A DNA stretch of 64,000 bases from Diatrype stigma (Eukaryota; Ascomycota; Sordariomycetes; Xylariales; Diatrypaceae), in the NCBI GenBank assembly GCA_022225965.2, contig JAKJXP020000003.1, positions 930,001-994,000 on the forward strand. Direction: 5' to 3'. The notes beneath the pieces are model-generated. The model searched no databases and was not told the DNA's origin. It saw only the letters and a program-made list of their open reading frames with translations. Made by a program: the position numbers and the translations under genes. Below, in pieces: positions 22,736 through 34,391 of the stretch. The first letter of the stretch is position 1, and each line of letters begins with the position of its first letter.

Positions 22736-24839
22736 AAAAGACAGGAGAACGAGAGAAGCTTAGAAGCGGAAGAGAGTTTCCGTGCCATACGGTACACCAC
22801 GGGTAGAGGGTGCGGTGGGAGGAGGTAGAATTGTTCTCTTCATTTCCTTTCTCTTTTCCCCTCTCTCACTGGTCTTTCTCTCACCCTTTTTTCTTAGCTA
22901 TTGCTGCTTCGGCACAGAAAAAGACTACTCTACACGGACATTAGATGGTGTTTGTTTTATACTATATGTATGTATGGATGGATGTATGATCATGTATGAT
23001 GAGTTCACGGGTCGGTTGGTGGCACAGTCTGAATCCTTTGATTTCTTTCCTGGCTTTCCCTAACTACCCCCTTTTCCTTTTGAGTTCTGCTTCACCTTTC
23101 TTGTCTAATCCACCCTAGACTACTATACCCTATGCTGTGTAGATATTTAGATATCATATCCGGGCAGCATAATCTACGTGTGCAATGTATTTCTAGTTCC
23201 TCCAATTTCTTCCGGTGTGCTGCAGCAACAGTCGAATTCGACCTTTGAAGGGAATGACGTTATATGTATGTGCTTATAATGGTGTTTTGTGTCTTGTATG
23301 CTGGCCCCCTGAAGCACGATACGATTAAACATGACAGGGGGGTTTATTCTATCTGGGGATATATACGAATTGGAAGTAAACAGGGAAAATCCGCATTGGA
23401 ACACGTAGTACTTCGATCACACTTACAGGAAACGCAGGGTAAACTACTCATTTACCTAGGAAAAGAGGTGGTTAGGTATCTCCTAATTGATTCAGGGGTG
23501 ACAGACAGGTCACCATCACCCTCGGGTACGGGCAAATCATCGGTAAAGAGCGCAAAGCAGCCACGCCCAGTGGATGAACGTTGGAGAATCACACGGAGAG
23601 AAAGGCAGCGGAGGTAGATAGATAGACAGATGGTTAAGAGCACATTACAAAACGAGACAAAGCAAAAGTAAAATAAGCCTAAGCAGGCTTTCAAGTACGG
23701 CATGATCATCAGGGGCGCACGGCACGTAACTATGGCCTTTTCTCCAATGTAGAACTATAGGTAGGGTAGCGTCTCAACCACAGAGCTGCATCCGGCATGC
23801 GGCCAAGGTAAGGCATGTATGTACGCATGTCAGCTCAAGAATTCCCGACGTCACCTTGCCGGTGGCTCAGAAAAGTACCTACCTTAGCTTGCTCAAATAA
23901 CTCATTTTCCCTCCGCTGCTGCTCGCCATGTAAGGCTGAGGCTGAGACCTGGGGCTGAAAGAACGGATGGAGCGGGGGAGGGGGGCTTGCTTGCTTACTT
24001 AGGTAGGTACTCACCTAGGTAGTCAGTCAGTCGACCATGCTTCGGCGGCATTGGGTCAGAATGGAATTGGGGAGCGGGAGGAAGAGAGGCTTGTATAAGT
24101 ATCCATCCTAGAAAGTCCTAGTCTAAGTAAGTAGACAATCCATGGTTCCAGGCAGTACCTAAGTAGGTTAGGTGCCTACATATGCATGCTCATACCTTTC
24201 TGCCCACCCCATCTCGATAGGCACAGGCAAAGCAAAGGGAGTAAGCAGTTGAATAAGGGGCTTCGTGAACTGTGTACCTGCACACTTGACTTTCAGGCGT
24301 TATATGTCCTGTCATACGCCAATATACGAACTCCAACATAATGATTCATGCCGGTGACTGCTACCCAGTGGGCGAGTGAGCGAGCGCCACCACCGCCAGG
24401 CTAGATCACATACAAAGTCCTACACATATACATATGTTAAACCTTACGGTAAGCCTGCAAGTCTCAGAGACTGTGGCTTGATCAGATCAACCCCACGATC
24501 CAGGAACAGAGTAAACAATGAGTATTCTCTAAGAGAGGGGGGAGGGGTCATGTATTTACCATTTAGGTACTTATTGCCGGAACCTCAACCCCAAAGCCAC
24601 GCGCAGCTACGTAGCTTTGCCCTTACATACCTACTGAGGTTCGGTAGGTACATACGTTGTGTGACTTAATGCAATGAGGAGCGCTGTGGGCATGGCTAGT
24701 TAGTCCATGCCTTTGTTCGATTCCGCCAAGGTTAAATCTATAGGTATATAATAGGCACAGGTAATGTGTAGGTACTTATATATTGGGCCTAAAGGAGCTA
24801 AAATCCAGTAAGTAACTCCTATCTCCCTTTATATGGATA
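22736..24839. other. Intergenic, no gene seen
   Basis: Downstream of the bZIP-like gene and downstream of the IRC20 stop. GTATG/GATG repeats at 22966-22988, TAGGTA motifs at 24000-24025. No credible coding frame. Confidence 0.55.
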
Positions 24840-27800
24840 TCAAGAAGATACCGAAGTTCCGGGAGAACTGGGATCATGGCTGGCTTCCGCCTCCGCCTCG
24901 GCGGCCTCGGCGGCCTCTCTCCTCTCCTGCGCCGCTTCCCCGGCCAGGAAGCCCATGACGGCTGAGTCCTTGAACCTCTCGTCTGCCGAGGTTGCGTCGT
25001 CCGCCCCCTCGCCCCCCTTCACTCGCCCGAACAGGCACTCCCAGATGTCGTTGTTATCGACTACCTCGCCGAGCTGCTTGTCTTTGTTCATCAATTTGGA
25101 CAGGGCCGCTTGTTGGAGTTCGATCGAGTTCGCGGCCTCGAGGTTCAGGTCCAAGTCCGAGATCTCGGGGATGGTGAGACCTCCCTCTCCCCCTCCCGAT
25201 GACGACGATGCTGACGATGACGGCTTCTTTCCCTTGTCGTCGTCGCTCGTGCCGTTCATGTGCTTGAGACGTCGCTTCACCGAGAGGTTGTATATCGATT
25301 CTTCCACCGTGCCCTCGACGAGGTACAGCCACACCGTGGTCTCGTGATCCTGGCCGATCCGATCGACTCGCGCGATAGCCTGCAACTCCAGGGCGGTGTT
25401 GAGTAGGGGTTCGCACAGGAACACATGGCTGGCGTTGACAAGGTTTAGCCCGCTGGCGTGCGCCCGGGCATCCATGAGGAAGCACTCGATGCCCGGCTCT
25501 TCCTTGAACTTCGATATGCCGTCCTTCTGGTCGAACGAAGCGAACCCGATGCGGTAGCGGTCGAACGCCCGACCAAGGACATCGAGGAATTCGCGGAACT
25601 GGGAGAATATGATGGACTTGGCTCCGGGGTCTATTTCCCGCAACCAAAGCAAGTGCTTGATCAGTGTATCGATCTTCGTGGCAAACGAAGGGCCGTCGAG
25701 CTGTATGTTCTTTATAGCCGCAAGCTTGTCGTCACTAAACTCGCTGTAGATACCCGCATTCTTTACCTTCTGTGGCGTCTGTGATGAACTAGGTTCCGTA
25801 GGCACGTTGTGCTGCCGTTCTTGATGCACTTTCAGCTCCTGTTTCTTGAGAGTAATATCATGAAGCATCGCCAGGGACAGGTGTTTCTTGCAAACTGGGC
25901 AGGTATGATGCGCTTTAAACCATAGCATCATACAGTCTTTGCAGAATTGGTGCCCGCAGACTGTGAGGACACCAAGGGTAAAGTTTGACTGGCAGATAAC
26001 ACATATCTTTGGTTCGTTAGATTTCTGGCCCGCCTCCTTGAGATGAATTACTACAGCGAAAGTCAGCATGATTTTCCCCTGATCATAAAACCGGAAGACT
26101 CACGGTAGCGATGCTTTGACTGGGCAGTGATGAATCTGCGCTGAGTGGACTGCTCCTCGATGAGCAAGGTGCTCATAATAGCATCTATGTTCTCATTCTC
26201 AGCCCGCTCTCTGACAGCTACAGTATCTGAGACGGCCTGTAGTTGTCTGTAATATTCTACGCGCGCATTCATGGCGAGGGTAAATCGATCGAGCTCACGT
26301 TCGAGAGCGGATGAAGCCTTGTTTTGTTCACCAATCTGATCTTGTGTCAGATTGAGCTGTTTCTGGACGATTTCAAGCTCAATTCGGGCACGATCACTTC
26401 CTCCAGCAGCGTCATGACGGAGCTTAGTGGCTAGTTCTCGAAGCTCTGTAATGATGCCCCGAAAACAGCCACTTTCTTGCTCTGGTCTGCTTTGCTCTCT
26501 TTGATCAAGCAATTCAAGGACCTTTTCCGGAGCCGGACCATCTCCCTCCTTCGCCAGCCTTTTGGCAACACGAGTTTCGTACTTGACGCGATCATTCACT
26601 AAACCCGACGGTGCATCTTGTCGATCTGCTATGGCTGCTCTCAGCACAAGTGTATAGGCCATCAAGTCGTCCTGTATCTTAGTAGAGTCCTCGTATTCTT
26701 CGCCCGTTATCTCCGCTTCTCCCTCTTCGTCCACGAGGGGCCGAAGCAAAAGCTGGATTACGTTTTCCCGCCATTCGTCGAGCAGGTTAGCCTGTTCGTT
26801 TAAGACGCTTCCAAGCACCTCTAGCTTTTCTATGATTGGTCTACTCTCGAGACCCTGGAACGGCGAGGACTTGACTTCCGGTATTTCAACAAAAGACTGC
26901 GAGATTGCATCATTTTGAATTCGCATCATGTAGGACGCTGCCTTCGTATGGGCCTAGAAAACGATTAACAGATTGCAACAGTGTCTCCAAATAAACACAT
27001 ACCTCCTGAAGGATTTCTTTCCGGATCTGTTTTGCCAGCTCGTAGCCCTCTATCTCAAGCTTTTCTAAGCGTTTGAACTCCGCGGAGTTGGGCTTTGTCA
27101 TGTCTTCGTTCGATTTTATCTGGAAGTATGCGCTTGCGATGAAAAACACCACCCTGTGCTGTAGGTCAAGTGCAGAACGAAGTTTCCGTCGACATTCCCC
27201 AACTCGACTCGTAATATTTTCGCTGTGATATTGTAAACACTAACCCTTGTTTCATACTTAGAAGATGCAGAAAGTGGGAACATACTCTTCGGGATCATGA
27301 CCTTCCTCCGAATAGTTGCTAGCAAGCTCATCTAGAATCTCCTCGATTCCTGCTTGTCTGGCGTGTTCGAGTTCCGCATCTAGCTGTTCGCGACATTCCT
27401 TGACGATGTCTTCGATTTCTTGCTTTGCCTCTTCCCAGATAGCCAGACCTTCCTTGACCCGAGGTGAGTTTTCAAGCAACTGGCCTCTCTTTAACTTGGT
27501 TGTCAGATATGCTCGTTGGTCGGTTCTGATCGCGGATTCCGACTGCTCAATCATGGCATCCAGAACTTCCTCGATGGTTCGGAGAGGCTTGTTTCTTCCG
27601 GAAAGTATACGGAGCCGGCCAGGTCCTAACTCCGGGTGGAGGATAGTTTGCCTCAATTGTGCCAGTGCCCTCTTCATCAAATCCAAAGTGTATGGGTCTT
27701 CTGGATTCCAACCCGGCTCTAGTGGTGTACCATTCGCATCAAGCCCGAAGCCTCTTGCCAGCTCCCTAAATTGCGATCGGTAGTGCTGCTCTTCAATAGC

Positions 27801-29782
27801 GGTAAATGGCATCGTTACTACATATCTTTTCTGAGGGGGCAATTCCAATTCGGCCCTCACTGCACGTTTAGTATGTCTCAACGAGATGCGGTTAAATAGT
27901 GGGTTGAAAAGTTCCTTATGGGTTGTTGTTAGTCTTTGCCATATGAGCAGGGATGAGGCGAAAGGTTCGTATTTGAGAAACACTGCAATGTATAAATTAG
28001 TCGGCTGAAATAAGTTGCATGTTAATGGCACGATGATCCAGTTTGAGCTTCGAATGTAGGAGCTCTACGAACAAATGAGAGGGATCCCCTTATATAAACC
28101 AAAACGGAACAGGGGATATTCCGAGGTTGAAATGAGCTGAACTCAAGGAAGTCTTACGTAAAAGTCCCCAGAGATCCTTAATGTCCTCTTTCACGGGAGT
28201 TCCAGTGATTCCCCAGGCGTTGACGCGGGGGATCAATCTTGCGACTTTGGCAGCATTGGAGACACCACTCTCAATCTGTTGTGCCTCATCAAGACAGACC
28301 CGCCACCACGAGAGCTGCACGAGGGGTGATCGTGGTCTATAATATACCCGTTCGTGTCGCATGAGGCGGTCTGGAGGAACCTGTGTGAAGTGGATTTCTG
28401 ATTGGAGAACATTATATGTCGTAATGACGACATCATGTTCCGCCATCTCTGCGATGAGCTCGCCCTCATCGCCCTTGTGCCTTTTCACGCCATTATATAC
28501 CATGACACGTAGATTCGGTGCATGTTTTCCAAACTCGGACACCCACTGCTTGCTCAACGTGACTGGCGTAACTATCAGAGTTGCGGAGGTTGGGCGAAGT
28601 TCTTGAGCCGCGTGTTCGTCGAGGATAACAGAGTCCACAGGGGGACGCTTATGCAGTAGGATAAGAGAGATTGTTTCGACTGTCTTTCCAAGCCCCATCT
28701 CTTCAGCAAGTATGCCCCCCCTAAAGTTGTGTTCCCGTTGACGGAGGGATTCGATATCCTTCAGTACGACATGATATAGGTCGCTGACGTAAAATGGGTC
28801 TCCGTCAGCGTCCTTCGAAATACGGAACGACAAGGGGCCATCTGCATGGGCCGAGTAAGATTCAAGAACTACTTCTTCATTTGTAAGGCTCCCTGTCCAT
28901 GCGACCCCCTCTTTGTTCAATAACCATTGCGCAGCTCGACTCTGGAAAGGATATAGCTTCGTTGCAAGCCCTGGAACCGTAAGGGATGAAAGCCCCGGAT
29001 ACGTGCTATCAGGCATGAATGCCGCCTCGTAGAAGGCCTGGGGCAACAGCTTCTCGCTGTTTCCATCTTGGTTGGGAACGCTCCTGTTCAGAAACGCATC
29101 TAAAACTTGCTGGCTAAGTGCGCGCTGCGACTTATCCCGTAATGTGTAGGTCGACGTGTTCCACTTCAGCGTCAGCAAGAAGCGCAAGTAATCGGTATCA
29201 CCTTTCCTTTCGAAATCCATATCCACAGAAGCCCAGAGGCCGCCATCGTCATTCTCGGAGTCCCGGCTGTGAGTGGCAACATTGAGCGCTACCAGAACAG
29301 ACTTGGTAAATTGGGGATCACCTAGGTACAGTTCGGATCGAAATGCACCATAAGGCGACTTCACTTTCGAGGAGAGAATGAGTAAGCGAGCTGCCTCGTC
29401 ATAGTGAAGCTTCAAATAGCGGCCAACATGTTGACGTAGGATCGGCCGTTCCCGGGTAGTGGCCAGGGGACCAGGGCAGGATGGCCTAGCAAGTGTGAAT
29501 GATTCCCGAGCAACATTGACTGTCTCAGGAGCCTCAACTCTGGGGCGCTTCGTTGGTGGCTCAACAACCTCATCTGGCTGGTCACCAGAGGGGAGCAACT
29601 CCAAGAAGTCGAGGAGCGCATCGGGTAGAGGGTCTAGTAGTAGTTAGTAGGTAGTCACATAAACAAGTACTCCTATATCTCTCGAACTAACCATTCATCT
29701 GAACACTATCAACCCGCAGCTTCTGTATCTTTTGCTTGCCCTCAGCCCTTTCGGACGATCGGGCTACGGTTGGTTTCCCCAT
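24840..29782 (-). CDS. IRC20: IRC20/SHPRH-type SNF2 helicase with RING finger
   Basis: Six exons on the minus strand: 29782-29692, 29633-28158, 27982-27286, 27222-27003, 26953-26104 and 26050-24840. Phases agree across all five introns (58, 175, 63, 49 and 53 nt), giving 1514 aa. This is a nuclear ATP-dependent DNA translocase and E3 ubiquitin ligase of genome maintenance. It shows an ATPase lobe with GILAEEMGLGKT near residue 340 and a DEAQ box near 478. A long helical insert precedes a RING (CVIC...CGHQFCKDC...CPVC, about 1127-1165). The second lobe (SIIFSQFREFLDVL to ELQAIARVDRIGQ) lies about 1248-1390, and a Glu/Ala-rich tail ends the protein. RING between the lobes plus ASGLNLVNASHVFL identifies the IRC20/SHPRH group rather than RAD5. 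The hAT transposon lies 431 bp upstream of the start. Confidence 0.93.
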
Positions 29783-30212
29783 GGCTGTATTAGTCAGAAC
29801 GGGATTGTATCATAGTATCATAGAGGCCAGCGACTAGCGACCAGCGACCAGCGACCAGCGTATCCTAAAAGTTGAGTCAGCTTCGAATGTGCATGAACGG
29901 CGCCGACGTTGGTCGGATCATAGTCAGGTGAACTAGACCATGAGTATAGTGTTAAGGTGGTGGAGGGAAAGAAGGGGGGAGGAAGGAGGAAGGAAGAGGA
30001 AGTTGGGGACTGGGTGTGTCGCATAGTGATATGCCTACATGCATTATACGTGTACGTTGGTGCGTATATAGAATTACCTCCCCAGGCCAGAGGATCGAAT
30101 TGCAGCTAGCAATTCTAATTGGCTCACGTAAAGACTATACGTTATGCACACACCCCATTTTCTATTTCTGCGGTTCTAATCAGTGCAGTGACCTTATTAG
30201 GCTTCCGGCAAT
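29783..30212. other. IRC20 upstream region
   Basis: 5' flank of IRC20, with a GCGACCA tandem run at about 29828-29860. Its right end (30205-30212, CCGGCAAT) is the left target-site duplication of the hAT element. Confidence 0.7.
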
Positions 30213-32454
30213 TAGGGGTGTTCAAAATACGTGTTATAACCATTAATACCTATATAATACGGACCCACCCATAAAACACCCAAATACCCATATTAAAGCC
30301 CGTATTATACCGTATTTTAATATTTTGCCTATGCCGTATCGCATTAATAACGTTTATAATATTCTTAAAGCTATATATATTCGAATTAACCTATTCCTTT
30401 GTAATTTTTCGTATTTACGATGCCGCCCTTTCGTTTAAATACTTTCGAGCATTTTATCGATATTCCGAAAAGCGACTTCCGGTAATCGCATAAGGCCTAT
30501 AAGCATTACGGAAAAACTTACGCTGCCGGTTCGGACATTTTAAGAATAACGCAGCATTTCGACGATAAATATAGCTAATATCGTAACTTTAAACGAAGAA
30601 ACGCTAAAATATATAATGCCGCTAAAGCTTAATTATAAGAAGTCCCGTTGGAATCTTATTATTACAAAATTACGAAGCTTTAATAAACTTCTTTACGCTT
30701 AAAGGCTATCCGCGTAATATATTGCAATAACAAGGCCTTTAACGAATACGACGATAACGAAATAATAGCGTTTATATAAAAATTTCGCCCTAGCTTTAAG
30801 CTACCGAATAAAGCCGCGTTTATTAATAACTTGCTTAATTAAATATATCTCGAATATCGTAATAATATATAAGGAATTATTAAATAAGCGAAGTTCATTA
30901 ACGTTATTTTCGATAATTCGAATGATTTCGTTAAACGTCGCGTTTTAAACGTTTTTATATAATTCCCGATAGGTTTTTTTTTATATTGGAAAATTATTAA
31001 TATAAGTAGTATTTAATTAATTGCGGATAATTATATCGTTCTTTTATTTCCGTTATTTATCGAGGTTATAAACGGGGACTTAACGAAAATTAATTCGGTT
31101 AATACAAATATTTACGAAATAATACGAGCCGTATATCGTCGAATTTAGGAATATTGAATTGAATTACATTATTTATATTAATTGCAATTTTTACGGATTG
31201 CAGCTTTTAATTAAAGATATTTTCGAAATTATACCTTAAAAGAAAACTTACGGCTTTATTTTATAGCTTATAAACGGTTTTTATAATGCGTATTTATAAT
31301 ATAATTGCTTACGGAATATAAAACGGCAAAAAAAAAAAAAAGTAAAGGCTTTATTATAAGCGTAAGTATTAGCTTTTTATTTCGAATTATATATTAACTT
31401 AATATAAAACAAAGTTATTATTCGATGGGATTTATAATAACGATGCCTTAAGTTTTATTTCGATAATCGTATCGCTTTTATTATTTTTCTTTATTATTCC
31501 GATGTTATTGCCGATTTAAATTTTATAAATTTCAAAAAGCGAATCGAGCTAAAGAAAATCGTGGATATAATTAATAATTCTTATTTTTAAATATACTTTA
31601 TTGCGTTACTTTAAATAATTAAGTCCATTATTAAAGTACAGTTGGCATTCGAATCGAATAAGTTTTATCTTAAATATTTAATTGCCCGGTAACGTAATAT
31701 TAAGCAAGTTTGGAACTTATTACGTAATAACTAAAACGTTTATTTCCAGTTTATTAATTAAAAAAGGTTATATTAAACGTTAAATGCCCGGTTTGCAAAG
31801 CAATTAAATAACGCAAACTAAACGGTTTAGGCTTTAAATCCGTAAAGCTTAAATCGATCCTTAAATCCTAAAGAATAATACAAAGTAATTAAATTCATTA
31901 AGAAATATATACGAAACGCTGCTTTTTAGTAATAAGTAATTAATGAATTTTATGCTTTCCGAACCGGCGAAGGCTTATTTAACGAAGTTATAAGCCTATT
32001 AATAATTTATAAAATAAGGAATTACTGATATATCGTAAAAACAGTAGGTAGTAAATTGGTATTTCTAATAATACGTTTGGGCTAAATCCTTTTTAATTCC
32101 GTCCCTTTTAAGAGGGCATTTTAAACGATGAATTATATACAAAACGCTAAAAGGAATAGGCTTAACCCGATAAAAACGGATAAGTTGGTTTTTATTTATA
32201 TAAATTCGAAGGTATTACGGAGAATTGCTGCAAATCAGTTCCTAAAATCCTTTAATTTCCTAACTAATAAGGAAATTAATGAATTAGAAAATAGGCTTTA
32301 TAGCGAAATGCTTGCCGTATCGGGTTAGTGTATATTATATATGGGCCCGGAAAGGGGTAAATCCGGCTCCGACGCGTGTCAGGGCTTATAATACATGTAT
32401 TACACGGCGTTATACGTATTATACACTACACGTATTTTGAAAGTTGCAACCCTA
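30213..32454 (+). mobile_element. RIP-inactivated hAT DNA transposon, both ends present
   Basis: The 2242-bp element begins TAGGGGTG and ends CAACCCTA. The inverted ends share TAGGG and a perfect 14-bp block (TTCAAAATACGTGT at 30221-30234, its complement at 32428-32441). An 8-bp target duplication flanks it: CCGGCAAT at 30205-30212 and CCGGCAAC at 32455-32462, differing by one C/T transition. An 8-bp duplication and an internal hAT-type transposase frame fix the superfamily. The interior is strongly AT-rich with TAA-riddled coding sequence, as RIP produces, so it is not mobile by itself. Confidence 0.9.
30420..32328 (+). pseudogene. hAT transposase relic
   Basis: Starting at ATG 30420 (MPPFRLNTFEHFIDIPKSDF), the frame continues through many in-frame stops, mostly TAA where Gln is likely. 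One single-base frame change occurs near 31175-31180, after which the frame runs to the stop at 32326-32328. Marker segments are GLQLLIKDI just after position 31190, the hAT motif following the catalytic-core His/Gly, and near the C-terminus NRLNPIKTDKLVFIYINSKV followed by LRRI, the typical end of the hAT dimerisation domain. About 636 codons is normal for the family. The gene is dead. Confidence 0.82.
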
Positions 32455-32919
32455 CCGGCAACCTCAAGTGAACCCCCAGGTCAACCAATCAACTAACACC
32501 GCGCCAACCCCTGCTCAGTGGGGACCCGTGGACCTCCAGCACCCGCACTCCCAGCTCCAGCTCCAGCTGTCAGGCAAGCGCCCGCGAGGTTGAGCCACAG
32601 ATCGGAGTTGCAATAATCTTTACGCCGACATTTGAAGTTTTTCGAAGGTTTGATAGCGATCCGATCCCGATAATTTTCGACCGAGGGCAAGGAAAGGCCG
32701 CCCAGTCAACGGCCGCAGCAATTGACAATTAACAAATTGACCGAACCCCTACCTGACCTACACACCTGCCTACCTACGGCACCTGAGAATACCTATTCAG
32801 GAACCCGTCCGTAAGACGTAGCAGCACCCGGGGTGCTGGAGAATTCGGCCCAGGATGGTGCGCATAAGAGTAAGAAGAAGCCCCCCCTCGAATTCAACAA
32901 GCCGGTGGTGGTGGTGACA
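32455..32919. other. Intergenic between hAT element and mS41 gene
   Basis: Begins with the right target-site duplication (32455-32462). Contains AGCTCC repeats at 32541-32568 and TACCTACC near 32762-32775. Probable promoter of the mS41 gene. Confidence 0.55.
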
Positions 32920-34019
32920 ATGGTGGGTTGGATCTTCGGGAAAGGAATAGCTGATCTGACGAATACCTGCAGCCCCTCTTCAAGCCGCAGCAACTGCGCG
33001 CTGCCATCGCACCTCTACCGTGCCAACAGACCCCCATATACCTATCGCGCGCGACGGCATCATTATCCTTATCCTCCTCCTCCTCAACAACAGCAGCAGC
33101 ACCAGGCACCACCACCAGGCGAGCAGGCTTCTCCACCAGCGCGTCGCGCTCCATGCCCGCGCCCTGGCCGCAGATGCCGGAGCAGATCGACCCGTCGGAG
33201 ACGGGCGAGCCCTTCGACGAGGCCGGGTACCCGACGGTGCCGTCGCCGACGCCGTTCGTGCCGGACGTAGCGACGTTCCTGAAGCTGATCGGGCGGGGGC
33301 TGTCGGCGCACGCGTCCAAGTTCCCGTCGTGGGAGGCGCTGTTCACGCTGTCGTCGGAGCAGCTCAAGGAGCTGGGGATCGAGCCGCCCCGCACGCGGCG
33401 CTACCTGCTGCAGTGGCGGCAGCGGTTCCGCCAGGGCATCTTCGGCATCGGCGGCGAGATCCAGTACGTGGAGCCCGACGGCACCGCCGAGCTGCGCGTC
33501 CTCGAGGTCCCCTCCCGCAAGAAGAAGTTCGCCGAGGTGACCGTCCACAGCACCATGGAGGTCAAGAGGCGCGACGACGCGAAGAAGAAGAAGAAGGCGG
33601 CGCCGGCGGCGAAGCAACAGCAAGAAGAGGAAGAAGAGGAGGACGAGGACGAGGAGACGGACGGGGACTTGGCGGGGAGGTCGGGGGATACCATACGCAT
33701 CCACCGGTTCGTGGTCAACGTTCCGATCGGCGCGGTGACGCCGGACAGGAGCCCGACCGTGACCCTCGAGGACTTCAAGAGCGGCAGAGTGCCGATGGCG
33801 CGCATCCAGGGCTACAGGGTCCGGGGCGCCAAGACCATCTACGGGCCGTACGCCATCCCGCTCAAGGAGTTCGCCGGCGCCCGCATCACCATCTGCGAGG
33901 GCATGTGGGAGCACCGCCGCGGCCACAAGGTCGACGGCGGCGAGCGCCGGAGGACCGAGATCCGCTACAAGAAGGCCGTCGCCGAGCGCAGGGAGATGCG
34001 GGAGCGGGGTCTGCTATGA
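32920..34019 (+). CDS. FYV4: Mitochondrial small-subunit ribosomal protein mS41
   Basis: Proposed exons are 32920-32922 (ATG only) and 32973-34019, with a 50-nt intron (GTGGGT donor, CTGAC branch, CTGCAG acceptor), giving 349 aa. mS41 (yeast Fyv4) is a peripheral protein of the mitochondrial ribosome small subunit. The key evidence is the IGR motif domain (about residues 103-158): FLKLIGRGLSAHASKFPSWE, then LKELGIEPPRTRRYLLQWRQ. The N-terminus reads as a mitochondrial presequence (PLFKPQQLRAAIAP ... TTTRRAGFSTSASRS), in frame above the first internal ATG at 33153, so a start at 33153 would remove the presequence. A Lys- and Glu-rich linker (KKKKKAAPAAKQQQEEEEEE) and a conserved C-terminal domain follow. 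The domain is certain; the first exon is an inference from splice signals. Confidence 0.8.
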
Positions 34020-34391
34020 TGAAGAAGACGCTACATGTAGTAGTAGAAGAAGGGAAGAAAAAGAAGAAGATGCTGATCACGTAACTCATTGTAACATCTG
34101 TACAAAACACCGAATGCTTTACATGGAAGGCTGGCTACTAAGAGAGAAAATCCGAAGCCTTGCCTTCGTGTTGTGCTGTGTTGTGCTGTGCCGTGCTACA
34201 GTAGACTGATGCGGCTATTGTGCCTCTCCTTTCCCGTCCCGTTCATATCCTAGTACTCCTTTTATCCGTCACGCAAGCAGATGACAACAGGTACCCCTCG
34301 TGAACCCCCCTGCAATGCTATTCCTAACGCCTATATTATGGTTTTCGAGCAGGAAAGAAATTAAAGAACCCTGCGTGGATATCCCTCCCAC
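34020..34391. other. Short convergent intergenic region
   Basis: Between the mS41 stop (plus) and the CDK stop (minus). GAAGAAG-rich, with imperfect TGTGCTGTGT repeats near 34168-34195. Holds both 3' UTRs. Confidence 0.6.

Noticed and set aside
24650..24740. GTTCGATTCC resembling a tRNA B box
   Set aside because: The bases around it cannot form the T-stem and no A box sits at the right distance.
33020..34084. 354-codon plus-strand frame overlapping mS41
   Set aside because: Off-frame shadow in GC-rich coding DNA; the IGR-domain frame is the real one.
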